Shown: positions 8,926 to 19,178, counted from the first letter of the stretch. The stretch is 64,000 nucleotides of DNA from Lentzea albida (GCF_900111005.1 NZ_FOFV01000004.1:248001-312000), one strand, 5' to 3'. Notes: generated from the letters alone by a model not told the origin. Made by a program: numbers and translations.

Positions 8926-8941
8926 TCGAACTCTTGTTCGA
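8926..8941. promoter_or_regulatory. LexA (SOS) box of the mutasome operon
   Basis: TCGAAC-TCTT-GTTCGA is a perfect match to the actinobacterial LexA operator (TCGAAC-N4-GTTCGA); the dyad extends one more base on each side. It lies upstream of imuA' and implies DNA-damage induction of the whole imuA'-imuB-dnaE2 operon. Confidence 0.92.
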
Positions 8942-9228
8942 ACGAACGAGATGATGTTAGCGCGTGAACGCACCCCTGTGTCAATGCCAGGGCGTCACCC
9001 TTTTGGTGGACACGGCCACACGGGTGCGGGAGGTCCTCCGCGATGGCTCGAACACCATGGGAGAACTGGGAAACCGCGAAGCGACCACCGCCGGCCGGTG
9101 GCCTTGCCCGGTGTTCGGTGGTGTCGTCACCGCGTTCACGATCAGCCACGGCTTCGACACGAATGGCGGCATCGGCGAGGCCTCGGACCTGAGGGCTCAT
9201 GTCACCCGGGACGAACCGCGGCACAAGG
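8942..9228. other. Non-coding stretch between the SOS operon and the purH terminator
   Basis: No reading frame here has a family match or a convincing ribosome site. A 63-codon minus-strand frame at 8981-9172 exists but shows no recognisable domain. Beyond the LexA box to its left and the terminator to its right I see no feature in it. Confidence 0.5.
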
Positions 9229-9265
9229 CAAAGGGGCCGCTTCCCCGGCGGAAGCGGCCCCTTTG
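9229..9265 (-). terminator. Terminator after purH
   Basis: A 16-base perfect stem (9229-9244 with 9250-9265; CAAAGGGGCCGCTTCC and its complement) around a five-base loop, directly downstream of the purH stop. The stem contains AAAGGGG/CCCCTTT ends, so it works on either strand. Confidence 0.88.
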
Positions 9266-9277
9266 CTGCAACGAGCG

Positions 9278-10849
9278 TCAGTGGGCGAAGTGCCGCGTGC
9301 CCGTCAGGTACAGCGTGATGCCCGCTTCCTCGGCCTTGGCGATGACCTCGGGGTCGCGCACCGATCCACCGGGCTGCACGACCGCGCGCACGCCGGCCTC
9401 CAGCAGCACCTCGAGGCCGTCCGGGAACGGGAAGAACGCGTCGGACGCACCGACCGCGCCCTTGGCCCGCTCGCCCGCGCGCTTCACCGCGAGGTGCGAC
9501 GAGTCGACGCGGTTGACCTGGCCCATGCCGACGCCGACGGTCGCACCGTCGTTCGCCAGCAGGATCGCGTTCGACTTCACCGCGCGAATGGCGCGCCACG
9601 CGAACTCGAGGTCCGCCAGCGTCTTCTCGTCCGCGGGCTTGCCGGCCGCCAGGGTCCAGTTCGCGGGCGAGTCGCCGGACGCGTCGATGGCGTCGCGCTG
9701 CTGCAGCAGCAGGCCGCCGGAGACCGGGCGCATCTCGGCGCCGCCGCGGGACGGGGCCTGCGCCACGAGGAGGCGCACGTTCTTCTTGCGCTGCAACACC
9801 TCGACCGCACCGTCCTCGAAGGACGGGGCGATGACGACCTCGGTGAAGATCTCCGAGACGAACTCGGCCATCTCGACGGTGACCTCGCGGTTCGACGCGA
9901 TGACGCCGCCGAACGCGCTGAGCGGGTCGCACTCGTGCGCCTTGCGGTGCGCGTCCGCGATGCTCAGCTCGGACACCGCGATGCCGCACGGGTTGGCGTG
10001 CTTGATGATCGCGACGCACGGCAGCTCGTGGTCCCACGCGGCGCGCCAGGCGGCGTCGCCGTCGAGGTAGTTGTTGTACGACATCTCCTTGCCGTGCAAC
10101 TGCTTCGCGGACGCGAGGCCGGTGCGGCCGTCGCCCTGCGTGTAGATCGCGGCGCTCTGGTGCGGGTTCTCGCCGTAGCGCAGCACGTTCGACCGGTTCC
10201 AGGTCGCGCCGACCCAGCCGGGGAAGCCGCTGCCCTCGTCGTCCGGCGCGAGCACGTTGCCCATCCACGACGCCACCGCGACGTCGTAGGAGGCGGTGTG
10301 GCGGAACGCGTCCGCGGCCAGGCGCTGCCGGTCCGCCATCGTGAAGCCGCCCTCGCGGACGTTCTCCAGCACCCACTCGTAGCGGGCCGGGTCGACGACG
10401 ACTGCGACGTTGGCGTGGTTCTTCGCCGACGCGCGGACCATCGCGGGGCCGCCGATGTCGATCTGCTCGACGCAGTCGTCCGGGGACGCGCCCGACGCGA
10501 CGGTCTGCGTGAACGGGTACAGGTTCACGACCAGCAGGTCGAACGGCGCGATGTCCATCTCGCGCAGCTGCTCGACGTGCGAGTCCTTGCGCAGGTCGGC
10601 CAGCAGACCGGCGTGCACGCGGGGGTGCAGCGTCTTCACGCGGCCGTCGAGGCACTCGGGGAACCCGGTGACCTGCTCGACCGGCGTCACGGGGACGCCC
10701 GCGTCGGCCAGCACCTTGGCGGTGCCGCCGGTGGACACGACCTCGACTCCGGCCGCGTGCAGGCCGGTGGCCAGTTCCAGCAGGCCGGCCTTGTCGGAGA
10801 CCCCGATCAGGGCCCGGCGTACCGGTCGCCTCTCGGCAGGAGTGGTCAC
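9278..10849 (-). CDS. purH: Bifunctional AICAR transformylase / IMP cyclohydrolase PurH
   Basis: A 523-residue protein catalysing the last two steps of IMP synthesis: formylation of AICAR with 10-formyl-THF, then ring closure. The N-terminal IMPCHase domain starts [18 protein letters not shown] and includes [14 protein letters not shown] and [11 protein letters not shown]. The AICARFTase domain contains [15 protein letters not shown] with the catalytic Lys-His pair, and [15 protein letters not shown] and [13 protein letters not shown] segments. Length is typical. The start ATG overlaps the purN stop by four bases, an operon arrangement also found in mycobacteria. Confidence 0.97.
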   Translation of the reverse strand: MTTPAERRPVRRALIGVSDKAGLLELATGLHAAGVEVVSTGGTAKVLADAGVPVTPVEQVTGFPECLDGRVKTLHPRVHAGLLADLRKDSHVEQLREMDIAPFDLLVVNLYPFTQTVASGASPDDCVEQIDIGGPAMVRASAKNHANVAVVVDPARYEWVLENVREGGFTMADRQRLAADAFRHTASYDVAVASWMGNVLAPDDEGSGFPGWVGATWNRSNVLRYGENPHQSAAIYTQGDGRTGLASAKQLHGKEMSYNNYLDGDAAWRAAWDHELPCVAIIKHANPCGIAVSELSIADAHRKAHECDPLSAFGGVIASNREVTVEMAEFVSEIFTEVVIAPSFEDGAVEVLQRKKNVRLLVAQAPSRGGAEMRPVSGGLLLQQRDAIDASGDSPANWTLAAGKPADEKTLADLEFAWRAIRAVKSNAILLANDGATVGVGMGQVNRVDSSHLAVKRAGERAKGAVGASDAFFPFPDGLEVLLEAGVRAVVQPGGSVRDPEVIAKAEEAGITLYLTGTRHFAH

Positions 10850-11463
10850 GGGATGCTCACCTTTCGTCCGTTCACGGTGCAGCCCTCGCGGGCGAGCCTG
10901 CCGACTGTCTCGACGAGCAGCCGGCGTTCGACGACCTTGATGCGTTCGTGCAGGGTCTCCTCGGTGTCGCCGGGTTCGACGACCACGGCCTCCTGCGCGA
11001 GGATCGGGCCCGTGTCGACGCCCGCGTCGACCAGGTGCACCGTCGATCCGGTGACGTGCACGCCGTAGGCCAACGCGTCCCGCACGGCGTGCGCGCCCGG
11101 GAAGGACGGCAGCAGCGCCGGGTGGGTGTTGATCATCCGGCCGCCGAAGCGGGCGAGGAACCGCTCCCCGATGATCTTCATGAAGCCGGCGGACACGACC
11201 AGGTCCGGCTCGTACGACGCGACCGCCTCGGTCAGCGCCGCGTCCCAGGCCGTGCGGTCGGCGTGGTCGCGCAGCTTGACGGCGAAGTGGGGCACCCCGG
11301 CACGTTCGGCGCGCTTGAGGCCCTCGATGTTCTCGCGGTCGGCGCCGACGGCCACCACCTCGATCGGGAGGTCGGAGTCCAGCAGGGCCTGCATGAGGGT
11401 TCCGGAACCGGAGACGAGTACGACGACGCGCGCCGGTGTCGGAAGCCGAAGTTCGGTGCTCAG
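10846..11463 (-). CDS. purN: Phosphoribosylglycinamide formyltransferase PurN, probable CTG start
   Basis: GAR transformylase, the third step of purine synthesis. [10 protein letters not shown], the [13 protein letters not shown] segment with the catalytic Asn-His, and [12 protein letters not shown] with the catalytic Asp are present. The first ATG in frame (11394) would delete the N-terminal beta strand and the GSGTL phosphate-binding loop. Those residues ([17 protein letters not shown]) are encoded in frame just upstream, but between the in-frame TAG at 11467-11469 and ATG 11394 there is no ATG, GTG or TTG. CTG at 11463 lies six bases after AGGAG and gives 205 residues, the normal length. 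I infer CTG initiation. The stop overlaps purH. Confidence 0.85.
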   Translation of the reverse strand: MSTELRLPTPARVVVLVSGSGTLMQALLDSDLPIEVVAVGADRENIEGLKRAERAGVPHFAVKLRDHADRTAWDAALTEAVASYEPDLVVSAGFMKIIGERFLARFGGRMINTHPALLPSFPGAHAVRDALAYGVHVTGSTVHLVDAGVDTGPILAQEAVVVEPGDTEETLHERIKVVERRLLVETVGRLAREGCTVNGRKVSIP

Positions 11464-11513
11464 CGTCTACTCCTGGGCGTCGTGTTGCAGCAGCTCAGGG
11501 GCAGTTTAGGCCG

Positions 11514-13058
11514 TCACCGTTCCGGCTTGGCGTCCAGGTCCTCCTCGGGCTCCATGCCCAGCATCTCGTCGAACTCCGCGTCGAGGTCTTCCTCCTCGTC
11601 GGCGGGTTCCTCGTCCTCGTCGACCGGCTCCTCGTCCACGACGTCCTCGACGTCTTCGACGCCTTCCGGCTCTTCCTCGTCGTACTCGTCCTCGTCGTAG
11701 TGGTCGTCGTCCTCGAGGTCCTCGTCGACCTCGAACTCGTCGGCGTCCACGACCTCGAGTTGCTCGAGCTGCTCGAACTGGTCGGTGAGCTCGTCGTCCT
11801 CGAACACCACGTCCGGGTCGGCGGCTTCGGCGTCGTCGTCGTAGTCGGGCTCCACGAACTCGCTGCTGCCCGCGGCCACCGCGGCCTTCGCCCGGTTGCC
11901 CGCGAGCCAGGCCACCAGCGCGCCCGGCACCAGCACCCACACCGCCACGACCAGCGCGAGCAGGCCCGCGGGCACCGTCACGGGGTCGAACGCGCCCCCG
12001 GCGAGACGTCCGCCGGCCGTCGCGGCGAGCACCAGGCTGCCCACGCCCGCCGTGATCGCGGCCACCAGCACCGCGCGCAGCCTCGACGTCGGCCGGTCGG
12101 ACACCTTGCGGCACGTCCACCCGACGACCAGGCCGAGCAGCAGCCCGCCCACCAGCACGGCCGGGCTCCACACGAACTCGTTCTCCGGCATGGCGGCCAG
12201 CAGCGGCACCGGGGGCACGTCACCGCCGACGAACTTCAGCGGCGAGACCTCGACCGCGCCCATGGAGAACCCGGCGCCCACCACGTACGAGAAGCCCGCG
12301 ATGATCGCGTTCGGCAGGTAGGCGAGGCACAGCAGGAACACCCCGAGGCCGACGCCGAACGACGGACCGGCGCCCGCGAAGAGCCCGCTGGTCGTCGGCC
12401 ACGACGCGGCGAGACCGGCCGCCACCGCCAGTGAGCCGACGCTGACCAGTGCGAACAAAGTCATGAAACCGGCGCGCAGCCCGTGCAGCGCCACCGGGTC
12501 GAGCTTGTCGAACACCACCTCGTACAGGCCGCAGCGGCGGGCGACGCCGAGCGTGGCGGCCAGTCCGGACACCGCGGCGCAGCCGAAGAACGCCACGGCC
12601 GGTGTGGCGCGCACGACGCCTTCGCCCATCACCAGAGCGATCGCGCCGCCGACGACGGCGTGCGATCCGGCGATGCTCAGCACGACCCCGCGCGCCTGCA
12701 GCGGTTCGTAGAGGCCCAGGCGGTCGGCGGTGCCCGCGGCGGTGCGGCCGATCAGCAGCATCAGCAACGCCGTGGGCAGCAACGGCAGCACGCCGAGCTG
12801 TCCCGAGTCGAAGCGCAACGGCACGTGGTGTGCCGCCAGCCAGGCGGGAGCGGCGGCGCTGAGCACGCCCGACGTGGAGAACTCGGCGTACGTGGCCGTC
12901 GCGGAGATCAACGCGAGGACGGCGGCGACCGCGGCGTACCCGACGACCACCGATCCGACCGCGGCGGCGACGAGCACGCGAAGGCGTTCGGACCGCGAGA
13001 ACTCCGGTGGGCGCACGGTGTTGACCTCGCGGGTCACATCGCGTTGCAGCACGGGCAC
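11514..13058 (-). CDS. perM: PerM/DUF6350 family membrane protein
   Basis: A polytopic membrane protein of 514 residues with about ten hydrophobic segments, including VLVAAAVGSVVVGYAAVAAV, VLPLLPTALLMLLIGRTAAG and LVSVGSLAVAAGLAASWP. The final 130 residues are a cytoplasmic-looking, highly acidic tail (EDDELTDQFEQLEQLEVV, then many Glu/Asp runs). Its place upstream of purN and downstream of a DUF5336 gene matches Rv0955 (PerM), linked in mycobacteria to division and chronic-phase survival. GTG 13058 is the longest start; a GTG about 15 codons later (RPPEFSRSERL) has GAGG upstream and is an alternative. Confidence 0.8.
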   Translation of the reverse strand: MPVLQRDVTREVNTVRPPEFSRSERLRVLVAAAVGSVVVGYAAVAAVLALISATATYAEFSTSGVLSAAAPAWLAAHHVPLRFDSGQLGVLPLLPTALLMLLIGRTAAGTADRLGLYEPLQARGVVLSIAGSHAVVGGAIALVMGEGVVRATPAVAFFGCAAVSGLAATLGVARRCGLYEVVFDKLDPVALHGLRAGFMTLFALVSVGSLAVAAGLAASWPTTSGLFAGAGPSFGVGLGVFLLCLAYLPNAIIAGFSYVVGAGFSMGAVEVSPLKFVGGDVPPVPLLAAMPENEFVWSPAVLVGGLLLGLVVGWTCRKVSDRPTSRLRAVLVAAITAGVGSLVLAATAGGRLAGGAFDPVTVPAGLLALVVAVWVLVPGALVAWLAGNRAKAAVAAGSSEFVEPDYDDDAEAADPDVVFEDDELTDQFEQLEQLEVVDADEFEVDEDLEDDDHYDEDEYDEEEPEGVEDVEDVVDEEPVDEDEEPADEEEDLDAEFDEMLGMEPEEDLDAKPER

Positions 13059-13115
13059 TTCTCCACTGTGTCAGGCCGCCTGGTCCGAACGGGTCAGGCA
13101 CGCCGGGTCATGCGA

Positions 13116-13150
13116 CAGGGGTGGCACCGGAAGAACCGGCACCACCCCTG
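13116..13150 (-). terminator. Hairpin between the DUF5336 gene and perM
   Basis: CAGGGGTGG pairs with CCACCCCTG and CCGG with CCGG across a two-base internal mismatch, with an AAGAA loop. It lies just after the DUF5336 stop (13172), so perM-purN-purH may need their own promoter. Confidence 0.6.
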
Positions 13151-13171
13151 AGGTCGAACGGTGTGCGGACC

Positions 13172-13885
13172 TTACTGCTGCGGTCCGCCGAAGCCGCCGG
13201 GCGGCGTGCCCGGCGAGCCGAACTGGCCCGGCTGCGGCATGAAGCTGGTCTGCTGCGGCGGCTGACCCGGCTGCTGCGCGGGCTGCTGCGGCTGCTGGCC
13301 GAACTGCTGCTGCTGACCGAAGGACTGCTGCTGGGGCGCCTGCTGCTGCGGGGCCTGCTGCTGGTGCTGCGGGTGCTGACCCTGCTGCGGGAACGCGCCC
13401 GACTGCGGGTTCCAGCCGCCCGGCTGGCCCTGCGGCTGACCGGCGTACGGGTTCGCGGGCTTCGGCTCGAACTTCACGATGCCCTCGGCGAGCAGGAACG
13501 CGAGCACGACCGCGGCCGTCTCGAGCAGCGCGACGATGAGCAGCACGATGTCGAGGCCCTGCACGGCCGGCGACTTGATGATGACCTGCAACTGCAGCAG
13601 GGTCTGCACGGCCGCCAGGATCGCGGCGACCGGCACGAAGCCCTTCGGCGTGTTCGGCAGCACCGACAGACCGGCGAGCAGACCCGCGGCGAGCAGGTAC
13701 GTCACGTTGCCGCTGCTGACGTCGTCCGCGAACGCGACGAAGTAGGCGACGAGGCCGAGAGCCGCCGCGACCAGCGGGAGGATCTGGGCCAGGTTGATGT
13801 TGTTGGCGCCAGGAGCCCCCGGCGCTGCCTGGTGCTGTGCCGGACCCGGCGGCTGCTGTTGGGGTGCGCCGTAAGGCACGGACAT
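13172..13885 (-). CDS. DUF5336 membrane protein, Rv0954-like
   Basis: 237 residues. After a short Pro/Gln-rich head, four transmembrane helices are visible (ILPLVAAALGLVAYFVAFA, VTYLLAAGLLAGLSVLP, FVPVAAILAAVQTLLQL, LDIVLLIVALLETAAVVLAF). The remaining 90 residues are a low-complexity Gln/Pro/Gly tail made of QQAPQQQ-like repeats. This layout and the neighbours (sucD upstream, perM downstream) match the mycobacterial Rv0954 antigen, a membrane protein of unclear biochemical role. ATG 13885 has GAGGAGGAG upstream. Confidence 0.85.
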   Translation of the reverse strand: MSVPYGAPQQQPPGPAQHQAAPGAPGANNINLAQILPLVAAALGLVAYFVAFADDVSSGNVTYLLAAGLLAGLSVLPNTPKGFVPVAAILAAVQTLLQLQVIIKSPAVQGLDIVLLIVALLETAAVVLAFLLAEGIVKFEPKPANPYAGQPQGQPGGWNPQSGAFPQQGQHPQHQQQAPQQQAPQQQSFGQQQQFGQQPQQPAQQPGQPPQQTSFMPQPGQFGSPGTPPGGFGGPQQ

Positions 13886-13986
13886 GTCGAGGTCTCCTCC
13901 TCAAACCAGGGTGCGTCGTTTGACGCTAGCAGTGCTCTGCCATCCGCTAAGACGATGGACCGATCATGCCGGTTCCGCCATACGAG

Positions 13987-14026
13987 CGAAGGCCGGACTC
14001 CGAAACTACTCGGAACCCGGCCTTCG
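13987..14026 (-). terminator. Terminator after sucD
   Basis: Ten-base stem CGAAGGCCGG/CCGGCCTTCG with an inner TCCGA/TCGGA stem, followed on the minus strand by nothing coding until the DUF5336 gene. It separates sucCD from the next transcript. Confidence 0.75.
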
Positions 14027-14064
14027 TGTTGCTCTGCGTGTTGTGACACTCCCAGAAGCGGAGG

Positions 14065-14952
14065 TCAGAGCGCCTGCATGATCTCCCGCATCAGGGCGGC
14101 GGTCTCGGACGGCGTCTTGCCGACCTTGACGCCGGCGGCCTCGAGGGCCTCCTTCTTCGCCTGCGCGGTGCCCGCCGAGCCCGAGACGATGGCGCCGGCG
14201 TGGCCCATGGTCTTGCCCTCGGGAGCGGTGAAGCCCGCGACGTAGCCGACGACCGGCTTGGTCACGTTCTCCTTGATGTACGCGGCCGCGCGCTCCTCGG
14301 CGTCGCCACCGATCTCACCGATCATCACGATCGCGACGGTCTCCTCGTCGGCCTCGAAGGCCTCCAGGGCGTCGATGTGCGTGGTGCCGATGATCGGGTC
14401 GCCACCGATGCCGATCGCGGTGGAGAAACCGAAGTCCCGCAGCTCGTGCATCATCTGGTAGGTCAGCGTGCCCGACTTCGACACGAGGCCGATCTTGCCG
14501 CTCCCCGCGATGTTCGCGGGGATGATGCCGGCGTTCGACTTGCCGGGGCTGATGATGCCGGGGCAGTTCGGGCCGATGATGCGGGTCTTGTTGCCCGTCG
14601 CGACGGCGTGCGCCCAGAAGTAGGCGGTGTCGTGCACCGGGATGCCCTCGGTGATGACGACGGCCAGCTCGATCTCGGCGTCGATCGCCTCGACCACGGC
14701 GGCCTTCGAGAAGGCCGGCGGGACGAAGATCACGGTCACGTTCGCGCCGGTGGCCTCCATGGCCTCCTTGACGGTGCCGAAGACCGGGAGGACGGTGCCG
14801 TCGAAGTCGACCTTCTCGCCCGCCTTGCGCGGGTTCACGCCACCGACGATGTTCGTGCCGGACGCGAGCATGCGCTTGGTGTGCTTGGTGCCCTCGGCAC
14901 CGGTCATGCCCTGGACGATGACCTTGCTGTTCTCGTTGAGGAAGATAGCCAT
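14065..14952 (-). CDS. sucD: Succinyl-CoA synthetase alpha subunit SucD
   Basis: 295 residues; with SucC converts succinyl-CoA to succinate in the TCA cycle with nucleotide triphosphate formation. The CoA-binding Rossmann part starts [40 protein letters not shown] and [20 protein letters not shown] are typical. The phosphorylated His lies in [16 protein letters not shown] longer frame exists upstream, but ATG 14952, five bases after the sucC stop, matches the family N-terminus. Followed by a terminator. Confidence 0.97.
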   Translation of the reverse strand: MAIFLNENSKVIVQGMTGAEGTKHTKRMLASGTNIVGGVNPRKAGEKVDFDGTVLPVFGTVKEAMEATGANVTVIFVPPAFSKAAVVEAIDAEIELAVVITEGIPVHDTAYFWAHAVATGNKTRIIGPNCPGIISPGKSNAGIIPANIAGSGKIGLVSKSGTLTYQMMHELRDFGFSTAIGIGGDPIIGTTHIDALEAFEADEETVAIVMIGEIGGDAEERAAAYIKENVTKPVVGYVAGFTAPEGKTMGHAGAIVSGSAGTAQAKKEALEAAGVKVGKTPSETAALMREIMQAL

Positions 14953-14957
14953 CGTTC

Positions 14958-16124
14958 TCAGACCCCCGCAGCCGCGAGTTCGGCGGCCTTGGCGGCCGCG
15001 TTGTCCATCGTGTCGACAACGGTCACCAGCGGGTGGTTGGCCTCGGCGAGGATCGCGCGGCCCTCCTCCACGTTGTTGCCGTCGAGGCGGACGACGAGCG
15101 GCTTGGTGGCCGAGTCGCCGAGGATCTCCAGCGCCTTCACGATGCCGTTGGCCACGGCGTCGCACGCGGTGATGCCGCCGAAGACGTTGACGAAGACGGA
15201 GCGGACGGCCTCGTCGCCGAGGATGACGTCCAGGCCGTTGGCCATGACCTCGGCGGACGCGCCGCCACCGATGTCGAGGAAGTTCGCGGGCTTCACGCCG
15301 TACTGCTCACCGGCGTACGCCACGACGTCCAGGGTGGACATTACGAGACCGGCGCCGTTGCCGATGATGCCGACCTCGCCGTCGAGCTTGACGTAGTTGA
15401 GGCCCTTCTCCTTGGCCTTCGCCTCGAGGGGGTTCTCAGCAGCCTTGTCGACCAGCTCGGCGTGGGCCGGGTGGCGGAAGTCGGCGTTCTCGTCGAGCGT
15501 GACCTTGCCGTCGAGCGCGACGATCTTGCCCTGCGGGTCGCGGACGAGCGGGTTGACCTCGACCAGCGTGGCGTCCTCGGAGACGAAGGTCTCCCAGAGC
15601 TTCACGATGGTGTCGACGACCTGGTCCTTGACCTCGGCCGGGAAGTTCGCGGCGTCGGCGATCTCCGTCGCCTTGGCCACGTCGACGCCCTTGATGGCGT
15701 CGATGGCGATCTTCGCGAGGGCCTCGGGCTTGGTGGCCGCGACCTCCTCGATGTCCATGCCGCCCTCGACGCTCGCCATGGCGAGGAAGGTGCGGTTGGC
15801 GCGGTCGAGGAGGAAGGAGAAGTAGTACTCCTCCGCGATGTCGGAGGCGGGCGTCACCAGAACGCGGTGAACGATGTGCCCCTTGATGTCGAGGCCGAGG
15901 ATGGCGGTCGCCTTCTCCTCGGTCTCCTCGGGGGTGGAAGCGAGCTTCACACCACCGGCCTTGCCGCGGCCGCCGGTCTTCACCTGGGCCTTGACGACGA
16001 CGGCCTGGCCGAACTTCGCGGCGATGGCCTTGGCGTCGGCGGGGTTGGTAGCCACATCGCCCGGCAGTACCGGGACGCCGTGGGCGGCGAAGAGGTCCTT
16101 CGCCTGGTACTCGTACAGGTCCAC
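14958..16124 (-). CDS. sucC: Succinyl-CoA synthetase beta subunit SucC
   Basis: 388 residues with an N-terminal ATP-grasp domain ([40 protein letters not shown]) and a C-terminal ligase domain ([14 protein letters not shown], then [10 protein letters not shown] and [19 protein letters not shown]). The length is normal for the family. It is first in the sucCD operon; the 200 bases upstream carry no gene and should contain the promoter. Confidence 0.97.
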   Translation of the reverse strand: MDLYEYQAKDLFAAHGVPVLPGDVATNPADAKAIAAKFGQAVVVKAQVKTGGRGKAGGVKLASTPEETEEKATAILGLDIKGHIVHRVLVTPASDIAEEYYFSFLLDRANRTFLAMASVEGGMDIEEVAATKPEALAKIAIDAIKGVDVAKATEIADAANFPAEVKDQVVDTIVKLWETFVSEDATLVEVNPLVRDPQGKIVALDGKVTLDENADFRHPAHAELVDKAAENPLEAKAKEKGLNYVKLDGEVGIIGNGAGLVMSTLDVVAYAGEQYGVKPANFLDIGGGASAEVMANGLDVILGDEAVRSVFVNVFGGITACDAVANGIVKALEILGDSATKPLVVRLDGNNVEEGRAILAEANHPLVTVVDTMDNAAAKAAELAAAGV

Positions 16125-16331
16125 TCGGGTCTCCTGCGACGTCGGTGTCGGAACACCGCGCCTGGGTGGTCCTCAAGGGGCCGTGCGAACCCACTTGACG
16201 CGGCTGGGCCCAGACACTATCGACCTGCGGGTACCGCTCGCACGCCACCACCGGTGAGGTCGGTCTCAACGGCGGTGAGGTCGATCACGCGCTCGCGCGC
16301 GATGTAGGGAAAAGCGGGTCCGCGTCACGTT

Positions 16332-18011
16332 TCAGCGGGTCGCGCGGGCACCCATCAGGCCGGCCGCGACCAGCAGTGCCGCGATCGACGCCAGCGCGAG
16401 CCACGTGCCGGGAGCGGCGGTGGCGCCCTCGACCCGGTCGCCCGTGAGCGGCAGTTCGAGCGCGCGGACGCCGAGCAGCAGCGCGAGTCCGGCGAGGGTC
16501 GCGGCACCGCGGGCCGGCCTCGACCGGAAGACCGGCACGAGGGTGAAGATCATCAGCACGAGGCAGATCAGGAGCCCCCAGGAGACGGCGGGCTCGTTGT
16601 CCGGGATCACCGTGGGCGCCGTGTACCTGGCGCCGCGCAGGGTCGGCAGCACGAAGGCGCCGACCGCGAAGAGCCCGGCGAGCAGGACCGCGCCCAGTTC
16701 GGCGACCGGCACCTGCTCCTTCTCGACCTCGCCCGCGTTCTCCCGCTCGGTGGCGCCCGCGAGGCCGGCGCAGGCGAGCGCCAGCAGGCCGAGCGGTGCC
16801 TCGACGACCATCAGCCAGAACCCGGCGCCCGGTTGCGCGACGCCCAGCTGGCTCGCCGCCACCACGACCTCGGTCATGCCCGCAGCGGCGAGCTGCATGG
16901 CCAGGTAGCCGCCGACCAGTGCCGGGCGCACCACCGGGGCCGCCGACGGCACGAACAGGAGGAGTCCCAGCACCCCGAACGCGAGGCCGGCCGCCCAGAG
17001 CAGGTTCACCGAGGCCAGGTCGGGCGCCGCGCCGCCGGTGGTGAGGACGAGCTGGGGCAGCAGCGCGCCGACCAGCATCGCGAGGGCGGCGAGCACGGCG
17101 AGGACACCCGCGGCGACGTGCATGCGCCGCAGGGACGGCAACGCCAGGTCGCGCGTCTCGTCGCGCTTGCCGCTGAGCAGCCGCGCGGTCCGGCCGAGCA
17201 GAGGCGCGGCTGGCAGGAGCAGCGCGGCGACGAACGCCGACATCGATCCACCGGTGATGCCGAGCCCCGGCGCGACGGTGCCGGCGGCCAGGGGCGGCAC
17301 CACGACGGCGAGGAGAGCCAGCGAGACGCCGATGGTCCCGCCCACGCGCGTGTCCGGGTCGGGCGAGCTCGCCGCGAGCGCGGCCGCGAGCGGGGCGGCC
17401 AGCGCGATCAGCAGGCCGCCGACCAGGCCGAGCACGGGCAGTTCCCACGGTCCCCGGTCGAGCTGGAACGGGTCGGCCGAGGTGAACGGCTTGCCCAGCA
17501 GGCCGACCGCGGCGACCAGGGCGATGAGGACGGGGAAGACGACGAGGCTCGGCGGCTCGGACTCGTCCGCGGGCATGCCGGCGCGGCCGGACGCGAGCGC
17601 TCCGCCGGCGATCACCAGCAGGTGTCCGGCGAGCAGCAGCCACACGCCCAGCGAGGGCGTCACCGCGACGAGGGTCGCCGGCCGGAACAGCTCCGGCCGC
17701 GCCACCTCCATCGCGTCGAAGACGATCAGCAGGTCGCTCAGCAGCCGGCCGACGCCGAAGACGCCGGCCGCGGCGAGCAGCCCCGCGGCGACGAACGGGC
17801 GGCCGCGCATCAGCAGCACACCCGCGACGACCGGCGGCAACAGCGCCAGCACGGCGAGCAGCGGCCACGACGTGAAGGCGGGTTCGGCGCCGCCGACCAC
17901 GCCGAGCAGCGGCCCGAGGGCCAGTAGGAGGGCGCCTGCCGCGGCGAGGGCCCACGACGTGCGCAGCCTGGCGGCCGCCGGGGTCTGGTTCTCGAGCTCG
18001 GTGCGAGTCAT
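16332..18011 (-). CDS. Large polytopic membrane protein, unknown function
   Basis: About 559 residues with some 14 hydrophobic stretches, for example LAAAGALLLALGPLLGVVGG, GVWLLLAGHLLVIAGGALA and LGAVLLAGLFAVGAFVLPTL. There are few charged loops and no recognisable transporter, glycosyltransferase or channel motif. I do not recognise the family. The start is placed at ATG 18011 (MTRTELENQTPA); a TTG at 18029 would add six residues and neither has a clear ribosome site, so a leaderless message is possible. It stands between sucCD and a divergent lipase gene. Confidence 0.65.
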   Translation of the reverse strand: MTRTELENQTPAAARLRTSWALAAAGALLLALGPLLGVVGGAEPAFTSWPLLAVLALLPPVVAGVLLMRGRPFVAAGLLAAAGVFGVGRLLSDLLIVFDAMEVARPELFRPATLVAVTPSLGVWLLLAGHLLVIAGGALASGRAGMPADESEPPSLVVFPVLIALVAAVGLLGKPFTSADPFQLDRGPWELPVLGLVGGLLIALAAPLAAALAASSPDPDTRVGGTIGVSLALLAVVVPPLAAGTVAPGLGITGGSMSAFVAALLLPAAPLLGRTARLLSGKRDETRDLALPSLRRMHVAAGVLAVLAALAMLVGALLPQLVLTTGGAAPDLASVNLLWAAGLAFGVLGLLLFVPSAAPVVRPALVGGYLAMQLAAAGMTEVVVAASQLGVAQPGAGFWLMVVEAPLGLLALACAGLAGATERENAGEVEKEQVPVAELGAVLLAGLFAVGAFVLPTLRGARYTAPTVIPDNEPAVSWGLLICLVLMIFTLVPVFRSRPARGAATLAGLALLLGVRALELPLTGDRVEGATAAPGTWLALASIAALLVAAGLMGARATR

Positions 18012-18145
18012 CGCGGGCGAACCTAGCAATAGAAGGGTCGGGTCAGGCGTCCCGTGCCGGGCCTACTGAGATGAATTTCGTTCGCATGTGGAAAACATCC
18101 GCCGGGTAGTCCAGGCGCGTGACTTCATCACTTAACGTCGCTCAC

Positions 18146-19126
18146 ATGAGCGACGAGGGCAGGTCGTGGATCGCGCGTCTGACCGACGCCGCCCTCGACC
18201 GCGCCGGGTGGGGCGTCCACACCGCTCGCGACGTCGCCGAAGAGGTGAAGGTGGCGCTGCGGGCGATGGCCACGCCCGGCGGCGTGCGCGGCGTCGCGAT
18301 GGAGGCGGCGTGGCTGACGGCCCACGCGGTGCTCTACCCGTGGGGCGCGATCACCGAGCAGCTGCGCCCGGACGGCCAGTACCGGCACTACCGCACCGAC
18401 GGACTGCCGCTGGTCCAGCGCGGCCTGGTGGTTTCGGCCATGGAGGCGGCGGGCACCCCGATCGTGCTGGTGCACGGCATCGGGGACAACCGCTCCGCCT
18501 TCGCGGTGCTGTCGGGGGCGCTGCGAAGGCGGGGCTTCGGGGTCGTGCACGCCATCAACTACAGCGTGCTGACGGCGTTGACGGGTGACGTCCGCCGGTC
18601 GGCGGCGCTGCTCGGGGCCCAGATCGAGCGGATCTGCGAGCAGACCGGTTCGGATCAGGTGCACGTCGTCGGCCATTCACTCGGCGGGCTCATCGCCAGG
18701 TACTACGTACAACGACTGCACGGCGACTCACGCGTTCGCACACTCGTAACACTGGGGACTCCCCACAGCGGCACTCTCGCCGCCTATCTGCTGCCGACCC
18801 CGCTCACCCGGCAGCTGCGTCCGGGCTCCGAACTGCTGGAGGAGCTCGCCGAACCGTGCCGCTCGTGCCGCACGCGTTTCGTCGTGGTCTGGTCGGAGAT
18901 GGACCAGGTCATCGTCCCTCAGCGCAATGCCCGGCTGGAGCACTCGTCGTTGCTCGTCGAGGAGCACCAGATACGTGATTCAGGTCACCTTTCCCTGCCC
19001 GTTGACACGAGGACTCTTCACGTAGTTGTGACCGCCATCACCCGATCGGATGACTTGTCAACTCACCCCATCGCCGCTGGCGGTGAGGCGTTTCGCGCGC
19101 CCGGCACGACCGACGGTCACAGTTGA
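18146..19126 (+). CDS. Alpha/beta-hydrolase fold lipase/esterase
   Basis: 326 residues with the lipase fold: the oxyanion segment TPIVLVHGIGDNRSAF, nucleophile elbow VHVVGHSLGG (Ser about residue 178), a catalytic acid candidate in VVWSEMDQVI, and His in RDSGHLSLPVD. TLGTPHSGTLAAYLLP is typical of triacylglycerol-lipase-like proteins. No signal peptide is seen at either possible start, so a cytoplasmic or loosely membrane-bound enzyme is likely. ATG 18146 chosen; GTG 18119 in the same frame would add nine residues. Substrate unknown. Confidence 0.8.
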   Translation: MSDEGRSWIARLTDAALDRAGWGVHTARDVAEEVKVALRAMATPGGVRGVAMEAAWLTAHAVLYPWGAITEQLRPDGQYRHYRTDGLPLVQRGLVVSAMEAAGTPIVLVHGIGDNRSAFAVLSGALRRRGFGVVHAINYSVLTALTGDVRRSAALLGAQIERICEQTGSDQVHVVGHSLGGLIARYYVQRLHGDSRVRTLVTLGTPHSGTLAAYLLPTPLTRQLRPGSELLEELAEPCRSCRTRFVVVWSEMDQVIVPQRNARLEHSSLLVEEHQIRDSGHLSLPVDTRTLHVVVTAITRSDDLSTHPIAAGGEAFRAPGTTDGHS

Positions 19127-19178
19127 CAGTTGAAACTCCCTGGTTGCCGCCCATTGGGAGGACATAACGAACTGGGGT

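Noticed and set aside
8981..9172. 63-codon minus-strand frame
   Set aside because: No ribosome site, no similarity, between an SOS operon and a terminator.
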